Below are positions 29,112 through 37,479 of a DNA stretch of 64,000 bases, in pieces. The notes beneath the pieces are model-generated. The model saw only the letters and a program-made list of their open reading frames with translations. It was not told the origin of the DNA and made no database searches. Position 1 is the first letter of the stretch. Each line of letters opens with the position of its first letter. Made by a program: the position numbers and the translations under genes. Source of the stretch: Acidithiobacillus sp. AMEEHan (GTDB lineage: Bacteria; Pseudomonadota; Gammaproteobacteria; Acidithiobacillales; Acidithiobacillaceae); assembly GCF_030996345.1 (NCBI RefSeq), contig NZ_CP118747.1, positions 186,001 to 250,000 on the forward strand, in the 5' to 3' direction.

Positions 29112-30199
29112 GCAAATCTCCCATCAGGCAGTGGCAGGCGTACCGAAAATATCGTCTCTCCCGGTTGCGAACGACAATGTACCGTCCCCCCGTGGGCGCG
29201 CACGAGGTTCTGCACGATGGCCAGACCCATGCCCATTCCTTCCGCCCGACTGGTCACCAACGGCAGAAAAATGCGCGGCATCAGGTCTTCCGGAATTCCG
29301 GGGCCATCATCGCTGACATCCACACGTAGTACCAAGCGATAGAGATGCTGCTGCAGATTCACGAAGCGCTCCACCCGCGTACGGATCAGGATCGTTCCCT
29401 GTCCGGCAAGGGCCTGGCGGGCATTGCGTAACAGATTCAGAAACACCTGCACCAGCTGTTCGGGGTCCGCCTCAAATTCGGGAATGGAGAGATCATAATC
29501 GAAGCGCAAGGCGACGCCGGTGGGCAAATTGACCTGCAGCAGCCGCCGCACATGTTCGAGAACCTCGTGGATGTTGACCATGCGCCTTTGCGGTTGGCTT
29601 TTGTCCCCGCGCAGTCGGTCGACCAGACGCCGCAGGCGATCCACTTCATGGAGGATGATGCGGGTGTACTCCTGCAGCTCGGGGGTAGGCAGTTCGCGCT
29701 CGAGAAGCTGCGCGGCACCGCGCAATCCGCCCAACGGATTCTTGATTTCGTGAGCCAGACCAGCGAGCATCTCCTGCGCGGCTTCGAAGACCTTGTCCTG
29801 CATTTCTTCTTCCGCCCGCCGCAGCGAGGCCTCCACCAGGCGCAGCTCCAGTACCCACGAGCTGCCCGTGCTCAGACCACTGCACAGCAGGTCGACGACT
29901 GCCCGACTGCCGTCGGCCACGCGCAACGGCACGGCATGACGGCTGACCATGGTGCCAGCCCGGCGAGCGTCACTCAAGATACTTTGCAGGCTTTCCGCTT
30001 CTAGCGTACTGCAGAAAGACTCCAGGTCCTTTCCCTGACAAACAGTTGCGCTCACCCGTAGCAAATTTTCCGCGCTAGAGTTTAGGTACTCAATCTCATT
30101 CCCGGCAGACAACAGCAACACTGCGGCATCGAGACCATCCAAGATGGCCAGCGGATCTGGGACTACCGCCTTCTTCTTCGAACGTTTGATCGGAATCAC
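29108..30199 (-). CDS. ntrB: nitrogen regulation sensor kinase NtrB
   Basis: Soluble histidine kinase/phosphatase for NtrC, controlled by PII. About 363 residues: a PAS domain with EYLNSSAENLL, the dimerisation helix with LAHEIKNPL (His about residue 150), then the ATPase domain with NLLRNARQAL, DDGPGIP and GMGMGLAI. The open frame runs to 30310, but a sigma-54 promoter lies at 30232-30247 inside that extension, so the start must be downstream. I use the GTG at 30199, beginning VIPIKRSKKK. Translation coupling to ntrC is by a 4-nt overlap. Confidence 0.9.
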   Translation of the reverse strand: MIPIKRSKKKAVVPDPLAILDGLDAAVLLLSAGNEIEYLNSSAENLLRVSATVCQGKDLESFCSTLEAESLQSILSDARRAGTMVSRHAVPLRVADGSRAVVDLLCSGLSTGSSWVLELRLVEASLRRAEEEMQDKVFEAAQEMLAGLAHEIKNPLGGLRGAAQLLERELPTPELQEYTRIILHEVDRLRRLVDRLRGDKSQPQRRMVNIHEVLEHVRRLLQVNLPTGVALRFDYDLSIPEFEADPEQLVQVFLNLLRNARQALAGQGTILIRTRVERFVNLQQHLYRLVLRVDVSDDGPGIPEDLMPRIFLPLVTSRAEGMGMGLAIVQNLVRAHGGTVHCRSQPGETIFSVRLPLPDGRFA

Positions 30200-30231
30200 G
30201 TGAATATCCCATGTTGTCTTTGCCGGAATAG

Positions 30232-30247
30232 TGCAAAGCCTATGCCA
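30232..30247 (-). promoter_or_regulatory. sigma-54 promoter of ntrBC
   Basis: Minus strand TGGCATA-GGCT-TTGCA keeps the -24 GG and -12 GC with the right 10-bp gap and a perfect -12 element. Predicted start near 30220, just upstream of the GTG chosen for ntrB. Confidence 0.65.
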
Positions 30248-30285
30248 AGGAGTTTCTCCATTTTTGCGCAGTCTCTGGGCGGCAT

Positions 30286-30302
30286 CGCACCAGTATAGTG
30301 CA
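30286..30302. promoter_or_regulatory. NtrC-binding dyad upstream of ntrBC
   Basis: CGCACCAGTATAGTGCA, nearly identical to the second glnA site, centred about 74 bp upstream of the predicted ntrB transcription start. It implies autoregulation by NtrC. Confidence 0.65.
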
Positions 30303-30344
30303 ACACGCAAACGGAAGGCATAGCTGCCTATGCCATTTCGCCAA

Positions 30345-30367
30345 TAAAAAAGGCGGCCAAGGCCGCC
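30345..30367 (-). terminator. minus-strand terminator-like hairpin upstream of ntrBC
   Basis: GGCGGCC-TT-GGCCGCC followed on the minus strand by TTTTTT. No minus-strand gene ends nearby; the nearest minus-strand gene upstream ends at 31481, on the far side of the plus-strand PDC gene. It could stop read-through from that long operon before it enters ntrBC. Confidence 0.55.
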
Positions 30368-30390
30368 GAGACATTCGAGGAGGAGTGACC

Positions 30391-30489
30391 ATGACTATGA
30401 TCACTATTCACTTAGCAGTTAGCGTGCCAGATTTCGGCGCGGAGCTTGCTTGGCCTACCGGTACCCTCCCAGGGAGATCCGGGCCATGA
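30391..30489 (+). CDS. 32-codon leader ORF coupled to the PDC-sensor gene
   Basis: An ATG at 30391 preceded by a very strong GAGGAGGAG starts a 32-residue frame (MTMITIHLAVSVPDFG...). It ends in TGA overlapping the ATG of the downstream gene (ATGA at 30486-30489). The strong ribosome-binding site and exact coupling suggest it is translated and sets expression of the next gene. Alternatively it is itself a small protein. No known family. Confidence 0.4.
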   Translation: MTMITIHLAVSVPDFGAELAWPTGTLPGRSGP

Positions 30490-31454
30490 ATCGCTTTGAG
30501 CAATTCCACGAGTCACAGCGGGAGCTTCACATGCTCATGGTTGGCGCAGTCGAGAGCATTGCCAGCCCCCATCTGTTTCAGCACTCTGCCGCCACACGAA
30601 GGCGGATCCTGGCGCATGTCATGCACCGTCATGGTTTTCTCGATCTTCTCTATCTTCTTGATGCGCAGGGGGTTCAGCTCGGTGACAATGTCGTCTGTCG
30701 ACGGCTGCGCGGAGCCCGCGGCGGCGACGGCGTCGATCGCAGCCATCGTCCCTACTTTCGGCTGGCACGCAGCGCAAACGGTCCCATCGTCACAGAGCCT
30801 TATCTGTCCCTGGCCACCAGCCGTTTCTGTGTCACCGTGGCTATCCCCATTTACAGCAACACGGGCGAGTTGTTGGGCGTGTTGGTAGGTGACAGCGAAC
30901 TCGATCGCGCCCTCTCACTACTCCAGGAAGACGATACCAGGCGCAGCTTCGAGCCCTTTTTCAAGGCATTTTATGCACTCTTTTCGTGCGGCCTGCTATT
31001 GGTGAGTGCATCGTTGGGCCTGCATGGCTTCGTCGCGCTCCGCGGTCTCTGGCACTGGCAAAGTCCTCTGAGCGACTTCACCACGCCATTCCAGGCTACC
31101 ATCCTCTTCACCTTGGCGCTGGCCGTCTTTGACCTCGCCAAAACCATACTCGAGGAAGAGGTGCTGTTGCGCAAAGATGTGCGTCGCCACAGCAGCACTC
31201 GCCGTACCCTGACGCGCTTCATCGCTGCCATTGCCATCGCGGTTTCCATCGAGGGGCTGATGCTGGTCTTCAAATTTGCCCTTGATCACCCCGAGGAGCT
31301 CTGGCTGGCCGTTCTACTACTGCTCGCCACCGCAATGCTACTGGCTGCCTTGGCGGTCTATGTCTATTTCGGTGCGAAAGCAGAGCGCATCCTCACCGAA
31401 CAACGTCGGCAAAACCTTTCCCGGTCTGGCTCGCCATCCACGCAAACAAAATGA
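30486..31454 (+). CDS. membrane protein with an N-terminal PDC/Cache sensor-like domain
   Basis: A 322-residue protein. The N-terminal ~150 residues resemble a PDC/Cache sensor: HRPYFRLARSANGPIVTEPYLSLATSRFCVTVAIPIYSN... then GELLGVLVGDSEL. The C-terminal half has about four hydrophobic segments (starting near residues 165, 205, 250 and 280). No kinase, GGDEF or methyl-accepting output domain follows, so any signal must pass through a partner. The lack of a clear N-terminal membrane anchor means the sensor-like part could be cytoplasmic. It lies head to head with ntrBC and tail to tail with the transglutaminase gene. GGGAG precedes the ATG. Confidence 0.65.
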   Translation: MNRFEQFHESQRELHMLMVGAVESIASPHLFQHSAATRRRILAHVMHRHGFLDLLYLLDAQGVQLGDNVVCRRLRGARGGDGVDRSHRPYFRLARSANGPIVTEPYLSLATSRFCVTVAIPIYSNTGELLGVLVGDSELDRALSLLQEDDTRRSFEPFFKAFYALFSCGLLLVSASLGLHGFVALRGLWHWQSPLSDFTTPFQATILFTLALAVFDLAKTILEEEVLLRKDVRRHSSTRRTLTRFIAAIAIAVSIEGLMLVFKFALDHPEELWLAVLLLLATAMLLAALAVYVYFGAKAERILTEQRRQNLSRSGSPSTQTK

Positions 31455-31480
31455 ACAACAACCCATGTGTTACCTAATAC

Positions 31481-34400
31481 CTAGCGTGTGCGGCGCAAGT
31501 CGAGAGTGCAGGGATAGTCGGGGTTAGGGTTTTCCGCTGGGGGTTGTAGGGGACCTGGAGGGTTACCATGAGGATAGAATTCCCGCAGGCCGCCACGTTC
31601 CGGCGGCGGCTGGAGGGGCCCATGGGTAAAGCCCATCGGCTCGAAACGTACGATTCGGCGTCCTTCAGCCTCATAGCTGTTGACTGGGAAACGTTCATGG
31701 TTGCGTCCGCCCGGGTGCGAGACCCGGTAGGTACAGCCGCCGATGGACCGGCCATTCCAAGTATCGATCAAGTCGAAGACCAGGGGTACATCCGTAGGAA
31801 GCTCGGGATGCAATGCCGAAACCGGCTGCCAGGCGCGGTAGCGTACCCCCGCCACTGCCTCGCCTTGGGTACCGGTGGCGCGCAGCGGCACTCGACAGCC
31901 GTTGCAGACCAGCACATAGCGTGCGCTGGCCATTCCAGTCACGCGCACCTGCAGACGCTCCACCGAGGCATCGACGAAGCGCGCCGTGCCCTGCCCCGTC
32001 GCCTCCTCGCCCAGCACCGGCCAAGGCTCCAGGGCCATCCGCAACTCGATTTCCACAGCGCGAATGCGCACCCTCCCCAACACCGGAAAACGGAATTCGA
32101 GAAAAGGCGCAAACCACTCCAGGGCCAGGGGGTAGGAAGATTCCTGCAACTCCGTGCAGATCTCGCGCAGGTCTTCCCAGAGGTAGTGGGGAAGCATCCA
32201 GCGGTCGTACAGGCTGGTGCCCCAGCGCTGCAGGTGACCACGATACGGAGTTTGCCAGAAACGCGCCACCAGCGCCCGCACCAAGAGACTCTGCAAGAGC
32301 GCCATGCGTGGATGCGGGGGCATTTCAAAGGCGCGCAACTCCAAGAGCCCCAGGCGCCCGCTGGCGGAATCCGGGGAATACAACTTGTCGATGCAAAACT
32401 CGGCGCGGTGTGTATTGCCGGTGAGGTCCACGAGAAAATTGCGCAGCAGTCGATCCACCCGCCAAGGCGCCAGATTTTCTCCCTGCGGCAGTTGCGACAG
32501 GGCAATCTCCAGTTCATAGAGCGCGGTGTCGCGCCCTTCATCCACCCGCGGCGCCTGCGAAGTGGGGCCAATGAAGAGGCCACTAAAAAAATAGGACAGG
32601 GTCGGATGATTCTGCCAATAGCGCAGCATGGAGCCCAGGAGATCGGGGCGGCGCAGGAATGGGCTGTCTTCCGGCCAAGCGGCGCCGAGGGTCATGTGAT
32701 TGCCGCCACCCGTGCCGGTATGCCGCCCATCGAGCATGAATTTTTCTGCGCCCAGACGGCACATCCTGGCCTCGGCATACAAGCGCTCGGTCTTGTCCCG
32801 CAACTCCTCCCAGCTCGTCGAAGGATGGATGTTGACCTCGATGACGCCGGGATCCGGGGTTACCGCAAAACTGCGCAACCGTGCATCTTTGGGCGGTGGA
32901 TATCCCTCGATGCGTACCGGCACATCGAGCTCGGCCGCCGTACCCTCGATCGCAGCGATCAGATCGAGATAATGTTCCAGCACCGCCAAGGGCGGCAAGA
33001 AGACATTCAGGCCACCCTCGCGCCATTCGACGGCGAGAGCGGTGTGCGGCACCTCCACCCATACTTTGTTGGGCGAGTCCAGATCCGCAGGCGCCGGTTG
33101 TCGTGCCTGTCTCTGGGTCCAGGTGGAATAACGGGCCTCGACTTCTCCATGTATATCGGCGGATAACGTTGGTCGCTCGGCAAAGGGGTCGAGTTCGGGC
33201 TGAATCTCACGCTCGGCCGTCCAGGGCAGTCCGGACAACGGCAGGCGCAAGCCCAGGGGAGAGTTTCCGGGCAACAGGAACAACGCGCCCCGACGAAACT
33301 CCCAGGGGGCACTGTGCCAGATGCCCTTGCGCCAATCCCAGGAAAGTGGCAGAACGAAGCCCACCGGGACGCGCAGACCCCGTGACAGGGCAATGGCCAG
33401 TTCGCTGCGCGCGGCCGGATCGTCGAGCCCTTCCACCTGTAACCAGTCGACATCGTTGGGCTGCTGCGCCTCACGCCAGAGCTGGTAGAGAGGGTCTTCG
33501 TAGGCCGGACTCAAGCAGTCTTCCGCCAGTCCCAGACGCTGGGTAAGCTTCGTAGCAAAGCGCTCGGCATCCGCCGGCAAGGCAGCGGACGGCGCCCCCG
33601 GCTGCCACTGATACCGCGCCTGGCGCCAGATCGCAACGCCATCGCTGCGCCAATAACAGCTCAGCGCCCAGCGCGGCAGCGGTTCGCCAGGATACCATTT
33701 GCCCTGTCCGGTGTGAAAAAGAGCGCCGGGAGCAAACTGGGTCGCCAGGCGCCGCAACAATTGCTCCGCCCGTTCGCGTTTGACGCGTCCGAGGGCGGCG
33801 GTATTCCACTCTGGCGCATCCATGTCATCCACCGCCACAAAGGTGGGCTCTCCACCTTGCGTCAGGCGTACGTCCAGCCGCCGCAAATCGGCGTCCACCT
33901 TGTGGCCCAAGGCATTGATATCCGCCCATGTCGGTTCATCGTAAGGCAGGGTGACGCGCGGATCCTCATGGATACGTCGCACTTCATTGCGAAACGAAAA
34001 TTCGACTTCGCAAGGATCGATGGCACCCGTGATGGGCGCGGCATCGCTGGGTTTCGGGGTACAGGCCAAGGGAATGTGCCCTTCTCCAGCAAAGAGTCCG
34101 GAGGTGGGATCGAGCCCAACCCAACCCGCGCCCGGCAGATAGACCTCGGCCCAGGCATGCAGGTCGGTAAAGTCGGCGCTCGGCCCCGCCGGCCCCTCGA
34201 TGGGCTTCTCATCGGCAACCAGCTGCACCAGATACCCCGACACAAAGCGTGCCGCAAGACCGAGATGCCGCAGAATCTGCACCAATAACCAGGCACTGTC
34301 GCGACACGAGCCCGAGGCGAGACTCAGGGTCTCATCGCAGTCCTGTATTCCGGGTTCCATGCGGATACGATAGCCAATATCCCGCTGCAGGCGCTGGTTG

Positions 34401-34843
34401 AGCTCCACCAAAAAATTGACCGTCGGTTGCGGTGCACGCGGGACTTCTGCCAGCCATTCCTGCAGCCGAGGACCGGCACTCTCGCATTCCAGGTACGGAC
34501 GCAGGGAGCCCAGGGTCTCGGCGTCATATTGGAACGGGTATTTCTCCGCCGCCTCTTCCAAGAAGAAGTCAAAGGGATTGATGGCGACCATCTCGGCAAT
34601 GAGTTCCACCGCTACCCGGAGGTGGCTTGCAGGATCGGGAAAGGTCAGGCGGGCGAGATAATTGCCAAACGGGTCTTGCTGCCAGTGGAGAAAATGGGAC
34701 TTCGGCTCGATCTGCAGGGAATAGGCGAGAATGGGGGTACGACAGTGTGGCGCCGGACGCAGGCGGACGATGTGCGGAGCCATGGCCACCCGACGGTCGA
34801 AACGGTACTCGGTGACGTGCGACAGAGCTACCTGTATGGCCAT
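31481..34843 (-). CDS. transglutaminase-like protein with C-terminal DUF2126
   Basis: A very large (1120-residue) two-part protein. Residues 1-300 are a bacterial transglutaminase-like cysteine peptidase/transferase with N-terminal beta domain and a complete triad: Cys in SGSCRDSAWLLVQ, His in DLHAWAEVYLPG, Asp in GLDPTSG. The remainder is DUF2126, rich in conserved blocks such as LTQGGEPTFVAVDD, GRHTGTGGGNHMTLG and GNTHRAEFCIDKLYSPD, which has a glutamine-synthetase-like amidoligase character according to published family analyses (recalled, not checked). It is third in the operon after the ATP-grasp and alpha-E genes, 11 nt downstream, and probably modifies or cleaves a peptide made by them. 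Confidence 0.9.
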   Translation of the reverse strand: MAIQVALSHVTEYRFDRRVAMAPHIVRLRPAPHCRTPILAYSLQIEPKSHFLHWQQDPFGNYLARLTFPDPASHLRVAVELIAEMVAINPFDFFLEEAAEKYPFQYDAETLGSLRPYLECESAGPRLQEWLAEVPRAPQPTVNFLVELNQRLQRDIGYRIRMEPGIQDCDETLSLASGSCRDSAWLLVQILRHLGLAARFVSGYLVQLVADEKPIEGPAGPSADFTDLHAWAEVYLPGAGWVGLDPTSGLFAGEGHIPLACTPKPSDAAPITGAIDPCEVEFSFRNEVRRIHEDPRVTLPYDEPTWADINALGHKVDADLRRLDVRLTQGGEPTFVAVDDMDAPEWNTAALGRVKRERAEQLLRRLATQFAPGALFHTGQGKWYPGEPLPRWALSCYWRSDGVAIWRQARYQWQPGAPSAALPADAERFATKLTQRLGLAEDCLSPAYEDPLYQLWREAQQPNDVDWLQVEGLDDPAARSELAIALSRGLRVPVGFVLPLSWDWRKGIWHSAPWEFRRGALFLLPGNSPLGLRLPLSGLPWTAEREIQPELDPFAERPTLSADIHGEVEARYSTWTQRQARQPAPADLDSPNKVWVEVPHTALAVEWREGGLNVFLPPLAVLEHYLDLIAAIEGTAAELDVPVRIEGYPPPKDARLRSFAVTPDPGVIEVNIHPSTSWEELRDKTERLYAEARMCRLGAEKFMLDGRHTGTGGGNHMTLGAAWPEDSPFLRRPDLLGSMLRYWQNHPTLSYFFSGLFIGPTSQAPRVDEGRDTALYELEIALSQLPQGENLAPWRVDRLLRNFLVDLTGNTHRAEFCIDKLYSPDSASGRLGLLELRAFEMPPHPRMALLQSLLVRALVARFWQTPYRGHLQRWGTSLYDRWMLPHYLWEDLREICTELQESSYPLALEWFAPFLEFRFPVLGRVRIRAVEIELRMALEPWPVLGEEATGQGTARFVDASVERLQVRVTGMASARYVLVCNGCRVPLRATGTQGEAVAGVRYRAWQPVSALHPELPTDVPLVFDLIDTWNGRSIGGCTYRVSHPGGRNHERFPVNSYEAEGRRIVRFEPMGFTHGPLQPPPERGGLREFYPHGNPPGPLQPPAENPNPDYPCTLDLRRTR

Positions 34844-34854
34844 GGTGGTCCCCG

Positions 34855-35847
34855 CTAGGCTTGCAGTGCGATGCGTTGCGATGAGGGATGGGGATAAGGA
34901 TCGTTCGCTTCGCGCACCCGGAAGTAGGCATTCTCGATGCTGTTATGCAATACCCCCAGATCCTTCTGTACCTGATCGAGGTACTCATGCAAGACCGCCG
35001 GCGTCAACTCTTTGATTTGCAGTTGATCGAGGCGGCGGCGGGTGCGGCGCAAGGCCTCTGCGGGCACGCCAGCATTGGGGAGATAGGCCAGTGCCAATTC
35101 CATATCCGCCAAGCAGCTGCGTAAACTACGCGGGCATTTGCTGTCGCGCAAGAGGAACTCGACCGCGCGGGTCGAACGCACCTGCACCCCAACGTGCTGC
35201 CGATACATTTCCAGTGCGCTCATGGCACGCAGCACGCCCACCCAAAGGCTCTGATAGACCGTCCGACGCACCCCCTGATCCTCCGGGGGAATCACCGCAC
35301 TGACGACATCGACGATGCGCGATCCCATATCGGCACGCTCGATATTGCGCCCAAGCTTGATAAACTGGTACGCCGCATTCTGACTCATGCTGCCTACCAG
35401 CAGGCCCACCAGGGCATGCCGACGAGCGATGACGTTCTCGAGGAATTCGAGGCGTGCCCGCCGGTCTTCGGCAATATTCTCCTTCTCCAATCCGTCCTGC
35501 ACATAGAGGAAGATGGAATTGATTCGCTCCCAGAATTCCCCGGGCAAGAGATCGCGAAAGGTACGACAATTCTCCCGCGCCTGATGCACACAGGATAGCA
35601 GGGAGCTGGGATTGCGACTGTCGGCGATCAGAAAACGCATGATCGCCTTTTCGCTCGGCTGGCCATAGTGCTGTTGAAAGCGCCGTGCTTCGCCGGTGAT
35701 TTGCAGGAGGATGTCCCAGCCAAAGCGAGTCCCCAAAGGTAAATCGAGCAGCAGCAGGGTCGCAGAGTTGATGAAGCGCCCCAGGTCCTCGGCGCGTTCC
35801 AGATAACGGGCCATCCAGTACAGGTTTTCAGCTACACGCGAGAGCAT
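34855..35847 (-). CDS. alpha-E domain protein
   Basis: A 330-residue all-helical protein of the alpha-E (DUF403) family, recognised from its opening MLSRVAENLYWMARYLERAED and internal IKLGRNIERADMGSRIVDVV, the paired 'ERAD' motifs. The biochemical role is unknown; it always travels with circularly permuted ATP-grasp proteins and transglutaminase-like enzymes. The frame is open to 35871, but the ATG at 35847 overlaps the ATP-grasp stop as TGATG and gives the family N-terminus. Confidence 0.9.
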   Translation of the reverse strand: MLSRVAENLYWMARYLERAEDLGRFINSATLLLLDLPLGTRFGWDILLQITGEARRFQQHYGQPSEKAIMRFLIADSRNPSSLLSCVHQARENCRTFRDLLPGEFWERINSIFLYVQDGLEKENIAEDRRARLEFLENVIARRHALVGLLVGSMSQNAAYQFIKLGRNIERADMGSRIVDVVSAVIPPEDQGVRRTVYQSLWVGVLRAMSALEMYRQHVGVQVRSTRAVEFLLRDSKCPRSLRSCLADMELALAYLPNAGVPAEALRRTRRRLDQLQIKELTPAVLHEYLDQVQKDLGVLHNSIENAYFRVREANDPYPHPSSQRIALQA

Positions 35848-37295
35848 CAGGCATCCTCCTCGACAATCCAAGTATCCTTACTGCCGCCTCCCTGGGAGCT
35901 GTTTACGACCAGGGATCCGGCATTCATGGCCACGCGGGTCAGCCCCCCGGTAGTCACATAGCTGTCCTTGGCCTGCAAAATGAAGGGCCGCAAATCCAGA
36001 TGGCGCGGTTCCAGATGATCGCCAATCAGGGTGGGTGCAGTGGACAGAGACAGGGTGGGTTGGGCGATATAATTGCGAGGATCTTCGCGAATTCGTTCGG
36101 CAAAACGCTGCCGCTCCTCCTCAGAAGCACGCGGGCCAATGAGCATGCCATAGCCACCCGACTCGTTGGCGGGCTTGACCACCAATTCGTCGAGATGCGC
36201 GAGCACATATTCCCGATCCGCCTCCCGCATGCATAGGTACGTCGGGACATTGGGCAAGATCGGCTCTTCTTTCAGGTAATAGCGAATGAAATCGGGCACA
36301 AAGGCATAGACCACCTTGTCATCAGCAACCCCGGTTCCGGGGGCGTTGGCGATCGCTACGGTACCGCGCTTCCAGGCGCGCATCAGTCCTGGAATGCCAA
36401 TGACGGAATCATCGCGAAACACCTCGGGATCGAGAAAATCATCGTCCACGCGACGGTAGATCACATCCACCTGCAATAGACCTGAAATGGTGCGCAGAAA
36501 TACCCGATCTTCGCCATCGACCAGAAAGTCCGACCCCTCGGCCAGATAGGCGCCCATTTGCTGGGCGAGGTAGCTGTGCTCGAAGTAGGCAGAGTTGTAA
36601 ATCCCGGGAGTCAGTACCGCGATCACCGGCTTGTCGCTCGGCCGGGGGCTGAGATCGGCAAGCATGCTCGCCAACTGCGCCGGGTAGTCATCTACGGGCA
36701 GGATCGAACACATCGCGAAAATCTCGGGGAAGAGCCGTTTCATGATCGCGCGGTTTTCCAGCATGTAGGAAACCCCCGAGGGCACGCGCAGGTTGTCTTC
36801 CAGCACATACACCGTGCCGTCCGCGTCACGCACCAGATCCGAGCCACAGATATTGGCCCAGGCGCCAAAGCGCGGGTGCACACCTTGGCAGGCAGTGCGG
36901 AAATTGCGCGAGCCTTCGAGAACTTCGCGTGGGAAAATCTTGTCGTCGAGCACCCGCTGTTCGTTGTAGATGTCATCGATGAAGTGGTTGAGGGCCCGGA
37001 CACGCTGCCGCAGTCCAGCTTCAATCTGCGTCCACTCACGCGCCGACAGGGTTCGCGGCACGATGTCGAAAGGCCAGGAGCGATCGATATTGCCCGCCTC
37101 ACTGTAGACGGTAAAAGTGATACCCATCGCACGAATGGCCGCATCTGCGGTCTCCTGACGTTGCCGCAGCGCCTCAGACCCAAGCCTTTCAAAGTGCTCG
37201 AGCAACGCCTTGGCGACGGCACGCGGCCTTCCCGCGGCGGTCAACAGCTCATCGTACGAACTTCCTTCCGGGTACGCATACAGTATCTTTTGCAT
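35847..37295 (-). CDS. circularly permuted type 2 ATP-grasp protein
   Basis: A 482-residue predicted peptide/amide ligase of the circularly permuted ATP-grasp 2 family (DUF404/407). Signatures: DGTVYVLEDNLRVPSGVSYM around residue 160, PGIYNSAYFEHSYLAQQMG around 230, the ATP-binding Lys segment VVKPANESGGYGM around 375, and the C-terminal VVNSSQGGGSKDTWIVEE. ATP-grasp enzymes join a carboxylate to an amine through an acyl phosphate; the substrates here are unknown. First gene of the ATP-grasp/alpha-E/transglutaminase operon, with a sigma-54 promoter and NtrC sites upstream. Confidence 0.92.
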   Translation of the reverse strand: MQKILYAYPEGSSYDELLTAAGRPRAVAKALLEHFERLGSEALRQRQETADAAIRAMGITFTVYSEAGNIDRSWPFDIVPRTLSAREWTQIEAGLRQRVRALNHFIDDIYNEQRVLDDKIFPREVLEGSRNFRTACQGVHPRFGAWANICGSDLVRDADGTVYVLEDNLRVPSGVSYMLENRAIMKRLFPEIFAMCSILPVDDYPAQLASMLADLSPRPSDKPVIAVLTPGIYNSAYFEHSYLAQQMGAYLAEGSDFLVDGEDRVFLRTISGLLQVDVIYRRVDDDFLDPEVFRDDSVIGIPGLMRAWKRGTVAIANAPGTGVADDKVVYAFVPDFIRYYLKEEPILPNVPTYLCMREADREYVLAHLDELVVKPANESGGYGMLIGPRASEEERQRFAERIREDPRNYIAQPTLSLSTAPTLIGDHLEPRHLDLRPFILQAKDSYVTTGGLTRVAMNAGSLVVNSSQGGGSKDTWIVEEDA

Positions 37296-37364
37296 CGCCT
37301 GACTCCCTTGCGGGCCCTGCTCCGTCGTGGGGATACCACCTTTGGATACCCCTCGAAATCATCT

Positions 37365-37380
37365 AGCAAGGGGCGTGCCG
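37365..37380 (-). promoter_or_regulatory. sigma-54 promoter of the ATP-grasp operon
   Basis: Minus strand CGGCACG-CCCC-TTGCT, one base off the consensus, with correct -24/-12 spacing. Predicted start near 37353, about 58 nt before the ATP-grasp ATG. Confidence 0.7.
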
Positions 37381-37419
37381 CTTACTTTCACAAGCTGCTG
37401 ACCTGTGCATCTGCCGGAA

Positions 37420-37479
37420 TGCACCAAACTAGCGCAATCACGCCGCCGCGGCCTGCGGTCGCTGCACTATGATGATGCA
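37420..37479. promoter_or_regulatory. two NtrC-type dyads upstream of the ATP-grasp operon
   Basis: TGCACCAAACTAGCGCA (37420-37436) and TGCACTATGATGATGCA (37463-37479), centres 43 bp apart, about four helical turns. They lie about 75 and 118 bp upstream of the predicted start. The second is almost the same as the first glnA dyad and overlaps the last codons of the Anbu gene. Confidence 0.65.

Noticed and set aside
30391-30489. Leader peptide start MTMIT resembles the lacZ N-terminus, hinting at vector sequence
   Set aside because: Only five residues agree, the nucleotide context is continuous with native genes on both sides, and the start/stop coupling fits a natural leader.
31568-33166. 532-codon plus-strand frame inside the transglutaminase/DUF2126 gene
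   Set aside because: Entirely antisense to a well-supported conserved gene, with no motif of its own.
36558-37472. 304-codon plus-strand frame opposite the ATP-grasp gene
   Set aside because: Antisense to a conserved gene and without recognisable domains.
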